Position numbers and translations under genes: made by a program. Shown in pieces: positions 16,307 through 25,320 of a stretch of 64,000 bases of DNA (position 1 is its first letter; every line of letters starts with the position of its first letter). This DNA is from an uncultured Oscillospiraceae bacterium (lineage in GTDB: Bacteria; Bacillota; Clostridia; Oscillospirales; Oscillospiraceae), in contig CAPGBJ010000053.1 of assembly GCA_948616425.1 (NCBI GenBank), forward strand, positions 1 to 64,000, written 5' to 3'. Under the pieces are notes generated by a model, which was given only the letters and a program-made list of their open reading frames with translations, searched no databases and was not told the DNA's origin.

Positions 16307-18862
16307 TCAGTCCTCCTCTGTTGACGTTTTGTCCTGGGCACCATCACGCTCGGACATCAATTTTGTCAGGGTACTACATAACAATTCTATGTTGATCGGC
16401 TTTGCCAGATGGGCATTCATGCCCGCCTGAGCGGTGCGGCTGATATCCTCCGCAAAGGCGTTGGCAGTCAGGGCGATAATAGGGATGCGCTCCGCGTCTG
16501 GGCGGTCCATGGCGCGGATGGCCTCGGCCGCCTGACAGCCGTCCATCTCTGGCATCTGCATATCCATCAGGATAGCGTCAAAGAAGAAGGGCAGCTCCCG
16601 CTGGAATGCCTCCACTGCCTCACGGCCGTTTTCGGCCTGGGTCACTTCAGCGCCCCGCATTTTCAGCAGTTCGGTGGCAATCTCCATGTTGAGCAGATTG
16701 TCCTCCGCCAAAAGGATGTGCCGCCCGCTCAGCTGAGACAAGTCCTCAGGCGCTTTCTCCTGGGCGGGCAGAAGCCCCTCCCCCAGATCGAAAGGCAGGG
16801 TGACAGAGAAGGTGGTTCCCTGTCCCAACACGCTGCTCACAACAATCTGGCCGCCCATTCGGGTCACCAGATTTTTTACGATGGGCATCCCCAGGCCGGT
16901 TCCCATAACCTCCTTGGCGCCAAAACGCACCTCGCGCTCGTAGGGGTCGAACAGTTTGGGCAGGAAATCTTCAGACATGCCGGCCCCTGTGTCAGAGACG
17001 ACAAACAGATAGTTATTTCTCTTGCCCTCGTCCATCTGCCGCAGAGTGACAGACAGCCGATCTCCTGAACTGGTGAACTTCATGGAGTTGGACACCAGGT
17101 TGTTGATGATCTGTCCCAGACGGGCGGGATCGCCTTTGATCATCCTGTTTTTTACATCAATCGACAGCTGGAACTCCTTGTTCTGTTCCTTAGCCTGGGT
17201 CTGGAAAGGGGAGACGCAGGTCTCAAGGGTCTGTATCAGGTCGAAGGGCTTGATCTCCATCGAGACGTTCCCCTGTTCCAAACGGGATATCTCCAAGATA
17301 TCGTTGATGAGGGCCAGCAGCTGCTGGCTGGCGGCGCTGATCTTGGTCACATAGCCGGCCATTCGCTCCCGGTCACAGTCCGGCTGGAGGGCCAGCCCCG
17401 CCATGCCTATGATGATGTTCAGAGGGGTGCGCATGTCGTGGCTCATAACGGAGAAGAACTGTTTTTGGGACTTCTCGCTCTGCTCCGCGGCGGACAGCGC
17501 CCCTTTCAGCAGGCGTACTTGCTTCTGCTGTTCCTCCTTCTCCCGCTCCACATCCCGGAAGCAAATCACCGCCTCATTGGGAATGCGCTCCGGGTCGGTG
17601 AGAAGCCGTATGCTGATCCAGCGCTGCTCCTCCTCAAACTGGCGCAAAAACTCGCCACCAAAGTCCCTTACCTGCTGGTTCACCAGCTGCCTGATATTCT
17701 CCAGGGAAAAACTGTTGGAAAATTCCTTTCCCGTCCACTCGTCCAGGCTGGAGACAATGACCCGCAGCAGTTCATTGTAATCGCCCTGGTTCTCTTTCAG
17801 CTCCTGCATGACAAAATCTGAGCCCTTGGTCATCTCGTAGGTGCCGGCCGCCACGTTCACACGGTAGATGGCATAGTACATGTTGCCCAGTACCTGAACC
17901 GTCTCCGTGCTCCGCTTGGCCGTCCGGCTCAGCCTGCGGTCCCGCAGCCACATGCCCACGGCGATGAGAAGGAAGAAGAGCAATCCAATGCCGTACCACA
18001 CCAGGATGCTCTGCACGCCCTCCAGGAGGGTCTCATAGGGGACTGTCAGGATACAAAGCCAGCCGTTTTCCGCATATTGGTAGTACAGGCCCCGGGTGGC
18101 CTTCTGCATCCCAATGATCTCGTTGTGCTTGCCGTCCAACTCCCCACGGCCGACCCGGTCGAACAGGTCTTTGGTGTAGACTTGAAGCTCCTCCTCAGTG
18201 GCTTGGAACGGGACGTTGTAGTACAAAAGACTGCCCTGGCTGTCCAGCACATAGTAGGCGCCGCCTACAGGCAGGTCCTGTATGGTGTGATCGGCGCGGA
18301 AGTGGTCCAAAGGTACGTCAAAAGCGACAGCGTTGTCGCTTCCGGCGGCGGACACGGCAACCGTGACAACCATTTGCCCCTGATAGATGTCGCTGGCATA
18401 GGCGTCAGTGAAGATCACCTTACCCGACGCCTCCATAGCCTGCTGGTACCAGGATTGGCTTTGATAGTCATAGTTCTCGTCACGGGTCCCGCCGGCTGAG
18501 ATGATCTGGCCATTTAGAACCGCATAGATATCTAAACTGCTGGCGCTGACCAGAGTGGTGCTTTTTGCAAAGAAGTCCACCAGCCAAGCTTCAAATTCGG
18601 CGGTGGCCACGCCCTGGTCGTCCATATCCTCTAAGTAGTACATCGCCATGGTGAGAATACGGTCATATTGACTGAGCTGGTTGTCTTCATCGTTGGAATA
18701 GCTGGTCACCAGATTTTTTCCCATAGTCCTGGCGTTGTCCAGCAGCAGTTGCTGACTGACAAACATTCCGGCAGCCGCCACTAATACGAACAGGCCCAAA
18801 AGCCACAGAATTCGCCAGCTGCTCCATTTGCTGAGAGAGCCATGCCCCTCGTTGTGACGCAT
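16307..18862 (-). CDS. Hybrid sensor histidine kinase with extracellular Cache-like sensor
   Basis: About 851 residues. An N-terminal membrane helix (WRILWLLGLFVLVAAAGMFV) precedes a ~250-residue extracellular sensor resembling double-Cache domains (SQSWYQQAMEASGKVIFTDA) and a second helix near 285-305. A cytoplasmic PAS-like region and coiled coil follow. The HisKA box is FFSVMSHDMRTPLN, the ATPase domain has DTGAGM and GTGLGMPIVK, and a C-terminal receiver has MDMQMPEMDG. It contains no HPt domain, which is supplied separately by 14413-14766. ATG at 18862 sits 10 nt from AGGAGG; the ATG at 18871 would be only 2 nt away, so it is less likely. Confidence 0.93.
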   Translation of the reverse strand: MRHNEGHGSLSKWSSWRILWLLGLFVLVAAAGMFVSQQLLLDNARTMGKNLVTSYSNDEDNQLSQYDRILTMAMYYLEDMDDQGVATAEFEAWLVDFFAKSTTLVSASSLDIYAVLNGQIISAGGTRDENYDYQSQSWYQQAMEASGKVIFTDAYASDIYQGQMVVTVAVSAAGSDNAVAFDVPLDHFRADHTIQDLPVGGAYYVLDSQGSLLYYNVPFQATEEELQVYTKDLFDRVGRGELDGKHNEIIGMQKATRGLYYQYAENGWLCILTVPYETLLEGVQSILVWYGIGLLFFLLIAVGMWLRDRRLSRTAKRSTETVQVLGNMYYAIYRVNVAAGTYEMTKGSDFVMQELKENQGDYNELLRVIVSSLDEWTGKEFSNSFSLENIRQLVNQQVRDFGGEFLRQFEEEQRWISIRLLTDPERIPNEAVICFRDVEREKEEQQKQVRLLKGALSAAEQSEKSQKQFFSVMSHDMRTPLNIIIGMAGLALQPDCDRERMAGYVTKISAASQQLLALINDILEISRLEQGNVSMEIKPFDLIQTLETCVSPFQTQAKEQNKEFQLSIDVKNRMIKGDPARLGQIINNLVSNSMKFTSSGDRLSVTLRQMDEGKRNNYLFVVSDTGAGMSEDFLPKLFDPYEREVRFGAKEVMGTGLGMPIVKNLVTRMGGQIVVSSVLGQGTTFSVTLPFDLGEGLLPAQEKAPEDLSQLSGRHILLAEDNLLNMEIATELLKMRGAEVTQAENGREAVEAFQRELPFFFDAILMDMQMPEMDGCQAAEAIRAMDRPDAERIPIIALTANAFAEDISRTAQAGMNAHLAKPINIELLCSTLTKLMSERDGAQDKTSTEED

Positions 18863-19364
18863 ATTGTTCATTCCTCCTTGGTCGGGCTCTCAAAAGCCAG
18901 TACCATCCATTGACGAAGGGGCGGTCAGCCTGCCGGCAGCCCCAATAGACCTTGGACGCTGTCTGTTCCGATTTGGCGGGGCAGTCAGCCTGCGCGCCGC
19001 CTCCTGATCAGTCTCTGATTTTTTTACTGACAGGTTTTTAGGCGCTGTTTGAAAAATGGAACTATGCGCAGCGGCGAGAGATTTTTCTGCCAGACAAGCA
19101 CAATTTTTTCCCAGGAATACTGGATGTATTGCAAGAAAAATTGGGGCGGTATGGCGGAAAAAGGCCCGCCTCTTGGGTGTATTGATATGTTTCAAACAAG
19201 CCCTAGGCGGCGAAGGGGGCGGCTGACACAAGCAAAATTACCGAGCCGGCGGCGGGAATAGAGGGCCGCCGCTCCTGCTTTCGCCGAAAAACCATGGCGC
19301 ACCTTGTCGGTGGACAGAAAAAACGTCCCTTAGCCCAGAGACGGCAGACATTAGCGCAGAATAT
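18863..19364 (-). other. Long leader/intergenic region of the hybrid kinase
   Basis: About 500 bp between the predicted kinase promoter (19365-19393) and its start. It holds dispersed-element copy 2 (19076-19212). It also holds a pair of imperfect 20-bp direct repeats at 18918-18937 and 18980-18999 (core GGGGC-GTCAGCCTGC), 62 bp apart. No convincing protein gene is visible on either strand. Confidence 0.5.
19076..19212 (-). repeat. Dispersed element, copy 2 (upstream of hybrid kinase)
   Basis: Second copy of the element at 5185-5312, same orientation relative to the downstream minus-strand gene. Shared cores include ATGTTTCAAACAAGCCCT and TATGGCGGAAAAAG. Copy 2 carries about 9 bp more around the GATGTATT block. 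Ends are approximate. Confidence 0.7.
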
Positions 19365-19393
19365 ATTATAACATAGGGATGTCCCGATGTAAA
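19365..19393 (-). promoter_or_regulatory. Predicted promoter of the phosphorelay operon
   Basis: Minus strand: -35 TTTACA at 19388-19393, 17-bp spacer, -10 TATAAT at 19365-19370. It would give a ~490-nt leader before the hybrid kinase. It is divergent from the asnS promoter about 47 bp away. Confidence 0.6.
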
Positions 19394-19439
19394 GATATCC
19401 TTGGAGTTACAGGCTGAAAATAAACCCGCTGTCAAAGAC

Positions 19440-19468
19440 TTGTCAAGCGGAGAAAAAGGCATTATAAT
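19440..19468 (+). promoter_or_regulatory. asnS promoter
   Basis: -35 TTGTCA at 19440-19445, 17-bp spacer, -10 TATAAT at 19463-19468. The resulting leader is about 65 nt and contains only a short hairpin near 19497-19514. Confidence 0.78.
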
Positions 19469-19540
19469 ATTACCTGCTACCGGCTTGTGTCCAAAATTTG
19501 GGACAGCCAGCGATTTTTCACGATATTGGAGAGGATTTAA

Positions 19541-20935
19541 ATGGAACGCACCACCATCGCCGCCATTTTTGCCGACCAGGAGGGCCTGGACGGGCAGGCC
19601 GTCACCGTTATGGGATGGGCCCGTACCATCCGGGATATGAAGACCTTTGGGTTTATTGAACTCAACGACGGCTCTTGCTTCAAGAACCTCCAGGTGGTCA
19701 TGGACGCCAATGTTCTGGACAACTACAAAGAGGTTGCCGGCCAGAATGTGGGGACCGCGCTCATTGTCAAGGGGCATGTGGTGCTCACCCCGGAGGCCAA
19801 GCAGCCCCTGGAGGTGAAGGCCGCATCCATTGAAGTGGAAGGCCCCTCCGCCCCGGATTACCCCCTTCAGAAGAAGCGCCACGGAGTGGAGTTTCTGCGC
19901 ACCATCCAGCACCTGCGGCCCCGGACCAACCTGTTCTCCGCCGCCTTCCGGGTGCGCTCGGTGGCCGCCCACGCCGTCCACTGCTTCTTCCAGGAGCGGG
20001 GCTTCGTCTATATTAACACCCCCATTGTCACCGGCAGCGACGCCGAGGGAGCGGGCGAGATGTTTCAGGTGACCACCCTGGACCTCAACGACCTGCCCCG
20101 CACCCAGGACGGTCAGGTGGACTACTCCAAGGACTTCTTCGGCAAGAAGACCAGCCTCACCGTCTCCGGCCAGCTCAACGCCGAGAACTTCGCCCTGGCC
20201 TTCGGCAATGTGTACACCTTTGGCCCCACTTTCCGGGCGGAGAACTCCAACACCCAGCGCCACGCCGCCGAATTCTGGATGATCGAACCGGAGATGGCCT
20301 TTGCCGACCTGAATGACTATATGGACACTGCCGAGGCCATGATTAAATATATCATCACCACGGTGCTGGAAAAATGTCCTGATGAGATCGCCTTTTTCAA
20401 CTCCTTTGTAGACAAGGGGCTGAAGCAGCGGCTGGAGCACGTGGCCTCCTCCGACTTCGGTCGGGTGAGCTACACCGAGGCGGTGGAGATTTTAAAGAAG
20501 AACAACGACAAATTTGACTTCAAGGTAGAGTGGGGTGCCGACCTCCAGACCGAGCACGAGCGTTACCTCACCGAACAGGTATTCCAGCGCCCCGTCTTTG
20601 TCACCGACTATCCGAAGGAGATCAAAGCTTTTTATATGCGCCTCAACGACGACGGCAGAACTGTGGCCGCCGCTGACTGCCTGGTGCCCGGCATCGGGGA
20701 GATCATCGGCGGAAGTCAGCGTGAAGAGCGGCTAGAGCTGCTGGAGGGACGCGTTAAGGAATTGGGCATGGACCCCCAGGACTACTGGTGGTACTGCGAC
20801 CTGCGGCGCTACGGCTCCTGCCGCCACGCCGGCTACGGCCTGGGCTTTGAGCGGATGGTGATGTACCTCACCGGCATCAACAACATCCGCGACACCCTGC
20901 CCCACCCCCGCACGGTGGGCAACGCGGAATTCTGA
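19541..20935 (+). CDS. asnS: Asparaginyl-tRNA synthetase
   Basis: 464-residue class IIb synthetase charging tRNA-Asn. The N-terminal OB-fold anticodon-binding domain (about 1-110) contains VTVMGWARTIRDMKTFGFIE. Class II motif 2 lies around TFGPTFRAENSNTQRHAAEFW (about 227-247) and motif 3 in GYGLGFERMVMYLTG near the C-terminus. Length is typical. GGAGAGG precedes the ATG. The stop overlaps the start of the downstream Cdd1-like gene (TGATG). Confidence 0.97.
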   Translation: MERTTIAAIFADQEGLDGQAVTVMGWARTIRDMKTFGFIELNDGSCFKNLQVVMDANVLDNYKEVAGQNVGTALIVKGHVVLTPEAKQPLEVKAASIEVEGPSAPDYPLQKKRHGVEFLRTIQHLRPRTNLFSAAFRVRSVAAHAVHCFFQERGFVYINTPIVTGSDAEGAGEMFQVTTLDLNDLPRTQDGQVDYSKDFFGKKTSLTVSGQLNAENFALAFGNVYTFGPTFRAENSNTQRHAAEFWMIEPEMAFADLNDYMDTAEAMIKYIITTVLEKCPDEIAFFNSFVDKGLKQRLEHVASSDFGRVSYTEAVEILKKNNDKFDFKVEWGADLQTEHERYLTEQVFQRPVFVTDYPKEIKAFYMRLNDDGRTVAAADCLVPGIGEIIGGSQREERLELLEGRVKELGMDPQDYWWYCDLRRYGSCRHAGYGLGFERMVMYLTGINNIRDTLPHPRTVGNAEF

Positions 20936-21183
20936 TGAAGTCCGAATTGCAGAACATTCCCGGCGTGGGTCCCAGCATGGCCAGGTATCTGGAGGCTGTG
21001 GGCTGTCCCACTCTGGATCATCTGAGGGGACAGGACCCGGAGGAACTCTACCGAAAGAGCTGCCTGGTTCAGGGCGGTCCGGTGGACCGGTGTGTGCTCT
21101 ACGTCTACCGCATGGCGGTCCACTTCGCGGAGCATGGCCAGTGTCCGCCGGACAGGCGGAACTGGTGGGACTGGAAGGACTGA
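20935..21183 (+). CDS. Cdd1-like helix-hairpin-helix protein (pathogenicity locus family)
   Basis: 82 residues. LQNIPGVGPSMARYLEAVG is a helix-hairpin-helix DNA-binding motif (GVGPS turn), followed by DHLRGQDPEELY and YVYRMAVHFAEH, as in the small Cdd1 ('pathogenicity locus') family. Despite the family name, no virulence role is implied. The start overlaps the asnS stop by one base, so translation is coupled. It probably binds DNA non-specifically; exact function unknown. Confidence 0.83.
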   Translation: MKSELQNIPGVGPSMARYLEAVGCPTLDHLRGQDPEELYRKSCLVQGGPVDRCVLYVYRMAVHFAEHGQCPPDRRNWWDWKD

Positions 21184-21186
21184 GAG

Positions 21187-21218
21187 GAGCGGACGCCGCG
21201 GCGTCCGCTCCCTTCTTT
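21187..21218. terminator. Terminator after Cdd1-like gene
   Basis: Perfect palindromic stem GAGCGGACGCCG/CGGCGTCCGCTC followed by CCTTCTTT on the plus strand. It lies between convergent genes. Confidence 0.82.
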
Positions 21219-22149
21219 ATTGGACAAGATTGACCAGCTTTTCCCCGGCCAGGTAGCGGCGCAGATTCTCCTGGGCCATCTCCACACATCTCCGGCGGGT
21301 GAGCTCTAGCCGCATCCCTCCGGCCACATGGGGGGTGAGAAGGAGGTTGGGCAGGTCCCATAGGGGGCTGTCGGGGGGGAGCGGCTCCGGACTGGTGACA
21401 TCCAGGGCGGCTCCCCACAGCTTTCCCCCGCCCATGGCCGCAGCCAGGGCCTCCTGATTCAGGACGGAACCTCGGCCGGCGCTGATCAATATGGCGTCAT
21501 CCTTCATCAGGGCGATCCGTCTGCCGTCCATCAGCCCTGCCGTCTGGGGGGAGTGGGGCAGCGCCAGGGCCACCACGTCGGCTTGAGGCAGGAGGGCGTC
21601 CAGCTCGTCCATGGGGCGGAGCTGGTCAAAGCCCTCCGCCGAGCCGGACACGGTCCGCTTCAGCCCTATGGTCCTGGCTCCCAGGCCCTGGCACAGCTTG
21701 GCGAAGTCGCCCCCCACATGGCCCGCCCCCACCACCAGAACGGTGCCCCCGAAGATGGTCTTCATAGGCCCCTCGTCCTTCCAGCGGTGGCTGCGCTGGC
21801 TGTCCAGATAGGCGGGCAGGCGGCGACACACGGCCATCAGGCCGGTAAGCATATGTTCCGCCACACTGCGGCTGTTGGAGCCGCTGGAGGAGGTGAACAG
21901 CACCCCCTCGGGCAACTTTCCCGCGTACTCGTCGGTGCCCGCCCACATGGTCTGAAACCACTTCAGCTTAACGGCCCCCCGCATGGTCTCCGGCCTGGGC
22001 CAGCCGAAGATGACGGTGGCGGCGGCCAGCTGCTCCGGAGTGACGGTGCTGCTCCGGGCGTAGATGTGGAGGGCGTCGGGGGCGATGGCCTCAAACTCCT
22101 CCCGCTCCCCCTCCTTGAGAGGGAGAAGGTTCAAGATGCATTCAGACAT
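21217..22149 (-). CDS. D-isomer-specific 2-hydroxyacid dehydrogenase
   Basis: 310-residue NAD-dependent dehydrogenase. The nucleotide-binding fold (about 100-285) has VLVVGAGHVGGDFAKL with the GxGxxG turn. Catalytic Arg lies in LISAGRGSVLN, Glu in DVTSPEPLPPDSPLW and His in LLTPHVAGGM. The first-domain segment SSGSNSRSVAEHMLTGL is the usual substrate-loop region. It would reduce a 2-keto acid or the reverse; the substrate is unknown. ATG at 22149 follows AAAGGAG, and it has its own promoter. Confidence 0.9.
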   Translation of the reverse strand: MSECILNLLPLKEGEREEFEAIAPDALHIYARSSTVTPEQLAAATVIFGWPRPETMRGAVKLKWFQTMWAGTDEYAGKLPEGVLFTSSSGSNSRSVAEHMLTGLMAVCRRLPAYLDSQRSHRWKDEGPMKTIFGGTVLVVGAGHVGGDFAKLCQGLGARTIGLKRTVSGSAEGFDQLRPMDELDALLPQADVVALALPHSPQTAGLMDGRRIALMKDDAILISAGRGSVLNQEALAAAMGGGKLWGAALDVTSPEPLPPDSPLWDLPNLLLTPHVAGGMRLELTRRRCVEMAQENLRRYLAGEKLVNLVQ

Positions 22150-22197
22150 GGGGTGCTCCTTTCAAACTTCGGGCGTATCTTGCGTGTCTGCTTCTCC

Positions 22198-22226
22198 ATT
22201 ATACCGGACGGTATTCTCTGTGGCAA
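22198..22226 (-). promoter_or_regulatory. Promoter of the 2-hydroxyacid dehydrogenase gene
   Basis: Minus strand: -35 TTGCCA at 22221-22226, 17-bp spacer, -10 TATAAT at 22198-22203, about 48 nt before the ATG. A weaker plus-strand promoter for recG (TGGTAAGAT at about 22262-22270) may overlap this region. Confidence 0.78.
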
Positions 22227-22302
22227 GTCCTATTCTTCGCCTTTACTCCCCGGTCAAGCTGTGGTAAGATAAAAAGAAATGCGGCGAAAGGAGGCTCGCC
22301 CC

Positions 22303-24393
22303 ATGGAGGTCACCCGAAATACCCCGCTGACCGACTTCCCCGGCGTGGGGGAGGCCCGTGCCAAAAAGCTGGAGCGGCTGGGCCTGACCGCAGCCGGGGA
22401 CCTGCTGAGCTGGTATCCCCGGGACTACGAGGACCGGCGGAAGGTGTATGAGATTCAAAACGCCCCCCTGGAGGGGCGGGTGTGTGTCTCCGCCATGGCC
22501 GCGGAGCACCCCAGGCTGTCCCGTGTCCGGAAAGGGCTGGAGCTGGTCCAGGTGAAGGTGGTGGACCACACAGCCGCCCTTCACCTCACCTTCTTCAATC
22601 AAGGCTATGTAGAGCGGGCCATACGGGCCGGAGAGGAGTATATCTTCTACGGCTCGGTAGAGGTCCGGGGCCGCCGGAGGACAATGGTTAACCCGATTTT
22701 TGAACGGATTGACAAGCAGTCCTTCACCGGCTGTATTATGCCCGTCTACCGGCTGACGGCGGGTATCTCCAACCATCTGCTGGCCTCCCTCACTCGGCAG
22801 GCTCTGCCCTGTGCCGAGGGCATGGCCGAGACGCTGCCCCAGTATATCCGCCAGGAACACAGCCTGGCGGCGGCAGAGTTCTCCCTAAAAAACATCCACT
22901 TTCCCGAGGATGAGAAGGCCCTGGACTTGGCCCGGCGCCGGCTGGCCTTTGAGGAGCTGTTCTATCTGGCGGTGGGCCTCAGTTTTTTAAAGAGCCGCCG
23001 GGACAAGGTGGGCGAGGGGGTCTGTCTTCCCCCCCGATCTAAGAGGGAATTTCTGTCTCTGCTTCCCTTCCCCCCCACGCAGGCCCAAAGCCGGGTGATG
23101 GACGAGGTAGCCGCCGATATGGCCTCCGGCCGGCCTATGAACCGGCTGGTCCAGGGTGATGTGGGCTCGGGCAAGACAGCCGTGGCCGCCTTCGCCGGCT
23201 GGCTGTGCGCCAGAGGAGATTGCCAGGCCGCCCTGATGGCGCCCACCGAGGTGTTGGCAGAGCAGCATTTCAAGTCCCTGTCCGCTCTGCTCGCTCCAGC
23301 CGGAGTGCGGGTAGGTCTGCTCACTGGCTCCATGACGGCGGCGGAGAAAAAAAAGATCCGCGCGGCCCTGGAGTCGGGGGAGATCGGCTTTGTGGTGGGC
23401 ACCCACGCCCTCATCTCTGAGGGGGTGGCCTTCCGCAGACTGGCCCTCATCGTGGCCGACGAACAGCACCGCTTCGGGGTGGCACAGCGGGCCGCCCTGG
23501 CCGCCAAAGGCGGAGAGGGCAGCTCCCCCCACGTGCTGGTCATGTCGGCCACCCCCATCCCCCGGACCCTGGCCCTGATCATCTACGGCGACCTGGATGT
23601 GTCGGTCATCGACCAGCTTCCCCCGGGCCGCACCCCCATCGCCACCTATGTGGTCCGGGAGGACAAGCGTCAGCGAATGTACGGCTTTGTCCGCAGGCAG
23701 GTGGCCGAGGGGCGGCAGGTGTATATTATCTGCCCCGCTGTGGAGGAGAACCCGGACGCCGCCCTGCCCGGAGAGGAGAGTCCCGCCCTGAATCTGAAGG
23801 CGGTCAAGACCTATGCAGAGACGCTCCAGCGGGAGGTCTTCCCCGATCTGCGGGTAGATATCCTCCATGGAAAGATGAAGCCGAAAGAGAAGGAGGCGGC
23901 CATGTCCGCCTTTGCCAGAGGGGAGACCCAAGTGCTGGTGGCCACCACGGTGGTAGAGGTTGGGGTGGACGTGCCCAATGCCTCCCTCATCATCATCGAG
24001 AACGCCGACCGCTTCGGTCTCAGCCAGCTCCACCAGCTCCGGGGCCGGGTGGGGCGAGGGGCGCACCCCTCCCACTGCGTTCTCATTACGGGCACTCGCA
24101 GTCTGGAGGCCATGGAGCGGCTGCGCACCCTGGCCTCCACCACCGACGGCTTCAAAATTTCTGAGGAGGACCTGAAGGCCCGGGGGCCGGGGGACTTCTT
24201 TGGCAACCGGCAGCACGGCCTGCCCCAGATGAGGCTGGCCGACCTGACCGGGGATATGCGCCTGCTCAGCGAGGCCCAGGAGGCCGCAAAAGGGCTGCTG
24301 TCCCGGGACCCACAACTTGCCCAGCCCGAGAACCGGCCTGTGTGGGAGCGGGTGCGCCAGCTCTTCTCCGACACGCCGGATATCTTTAATTAG
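22303..24393 (+). CDS. recG: ATP-dependent DNA helicase RecG
   Basis: About 696 residues. RecG remodels stalled replication forks and Holliday junctions. The N-terminal wedge/OB domain (about 1-230) opens with PLTDFPGVGEARAKKLERLG. The helicase motor shows motif I GDVGSGKTAVAA, Ia APTEVLAEQH, motif II as DEQH (VADEQHRFG), motif III MSATPIPRT, motif V TTVVEVGVDVPNA and VI QLRGRVGRG. The ATG at 22303 is chosen over 22279 because AAAGGAGG lies between them, 8 nt before it. A GNAT gene follows 11 nt after the stop. Confidence 0.97.
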   Translation: MEVTRNTPLTDFPGVGEARAKKLERLGLTAAGDLLSWYPRDYEDRRKVYEIQNAPLEGRVCVSAMAAEHPRLSRVRKGLELVQVKVVDHTAALHLTFFNQGYVERAIRAGEEYIFYGSVEVRGRRRTMVNPIFERIDKQSFTGCIMPVYRLTAGISNHLLASLTRQALPCAEGMAETLPQYIRQEHSLAAAEFSLKNIHFPEDEKALDLARRRLAFEELFYLAVGLSFLKSRRDKVGEGVCLPPRSKREFLSLLPFPPTQAQSRVMDEVAADMASGRPMNRLVQGDVGSGKTAVAAFAGWLCARGDCQAALMAPTEVLAEQHFKSLSALLAPAGVRVGLLTGSMTAAEKKKIRAALESGEIGFVVGTHALISEGVAFRRLALIVADEQHRFGVAQRAALAAKGGEGSSPHVLVMSATPIPRTLALIIYGDLDVSVIDQLPPGRTPIATYVVREDKRQRMYGFVRRQVAEGRQVYIICPAVEENPDAALPGEESPALNLKAVKTYAETLQREVFPDLRVDILHGKMKPKEKEAAMSAFARGETQVLVATTVVEVGVDVPNASLIIIENADRFGLSQLHQLRGRVGRGAHPSHCVLITGTRSLEAMERLRTLASTTDGFKISEEDLKARGPGDFFGNRQHGLPQMRLADLTGDMRLLSEAQEAAKGLLSRDPQLAQPENRPVWERVRQLFSDTPDIFN

Positions 24394-24404
24394 GAGTGAA
24401 TTTT

Positions 24405-24857
24405 ATGCTGACCTTTCCTGACCTGACAGCGGAGGACCACGACCTGGTGGTTCCCATGGTGCTGGACTTCTACCACAGCGACGCGGTGGACCACCCGGTG
24501 GACTCGGCCATCCTGGAGCAGTCCTTTCAAGATGCCGCCGACCCCGCCGAACCTCTGCTGCGGGGACTGCTGATCCAATGGGATGGGGAGAGCGCCGGCT
24601 ATCTGTATGTCACGCAGTGCTACTCCGCCGAAGTGGGGGGCAGGTGTGTCTTTATTGAGGAGATCTACCTAAGACCAGAATTTCGGGGGCGGGGGCTGGG
24701 CGCTGAAATCATGGCCTGGCTGGAGCGGAGCTATCCCGCGGCCCGCCGCTTTCGGCTGGAGGTCACCCGGGCCAATCAGGGGGCGGTCCGGCTGTATGAG
24801 AGGGCCGGCTATACGTTTTTACACTATGACCAAATGGTGTTGGACAAAATCAAATGA
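24405..24857 (+). CDS. GNAT-family N-acetyltransferase
   Basis: About 150 residues of a single GNAT domain. The acetyl-CoA pyrophosphate loop is the RPEFRGRGLGAEIM segment (Q/RxxGxG/A), with a preceding CVFIEEIYL strand and the C-terminal NQGAVRLYERAGYTF block. The substrate is not predictable. ATG at 24405 is preferred to GTG at 24396 because the AGGAG that spans the recG stop lies 8 nt before the ATG. Probably cotranscribed with recG and the next gene. Confidence 0.9.
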   Translation: MLTFPDLTAEDHDLVVPMVLDFYHSDAVDHPVDSAILEQSFQDAADPAEPLLRGLLIQWDGESAGYLYVTQCYSAEVGGRCVFIEEIYLRPEFRGRGLGAEIMAWLERSYPAARRFRLEVTRANQGAVRLYERAGYTFLHYDQMVLDKIK

Positions 24858-24875
24858 GAGAGGAGAAATTTAGAC

Positions 24876-25244
24876 ATGACTCATCTAGAAAAGGCCCGGG
24901 AACTCCGGGCGCGTACCGACGTACATTTTAACTGCTGCCAGTCCGTTCTGGTCCCATTTGCCCAGGATATGGGCCTGACCGAACAGCAGGCCTACGACCT
25001 GGGGGCCCATTTCGGCGCCGGGATGCGGTGCGGCTCCGTCTGCGGCACCCTCACCGGAGCCCTGATGGTGCTGGGTATGACGGGCTATGACGACGAGCAG
25101 TCCGCCGCCTTTCTGCGCAAGTTCCAGGAGGACCACGGCAACATCAACTGTGCCGCCCTGCTGAAGGCGTCCCATGATCGAGGCGTCCCCCGGAAGGAGC
25201 ACTGTGACGGCCTGGTGTTTGAGATTGTGCAGATGCTGGAGTGA
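24876..25244 (+). CDS. C_GCAxxG_C_C family redox-type protein
   Basis: 122 residues of the C_GCAxxG_C_C family. FNCCQSVLVPFAQDMGL gives the early cysteines, GAGMRCGSVCGTLTGALMVLG the core motif, and later Cys in INCAALL and EHCDGLVFEIVQMLE. Conserved cysteines suggest metal or cluster binding; family members are often near redox and transport genes, but the function is unknown. It starts 18 nt after the GNAT gene behind AGAGGAGA. Confidence 0.92.
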   Translation: MTHLEKARELRARTDVHFNCCQSVLVPFAQDMGLTEQQAYDLGAHFGAGMRCGSVCGTLTGALMVLGMTGYDDEQSAAFLRKFQEDHGNINCAALLKASHDRGVPRKEHCDGLVFEIVQMLE

Positions 25245-25320
25245 GAACAGAAATTGGGGCTTCTGCCGCTGGGATATCCGATCAGGCGGCCCAAAGGAAA
25301 CGGACTTTGGAACAACGAAA

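Noticed and set aside
19469..19540. T-box riboswitch upstream of asnS
   Set aside because: The leader is only ~65 nt and no T-box core (AGGGTGG-type) or specifier structure is present.
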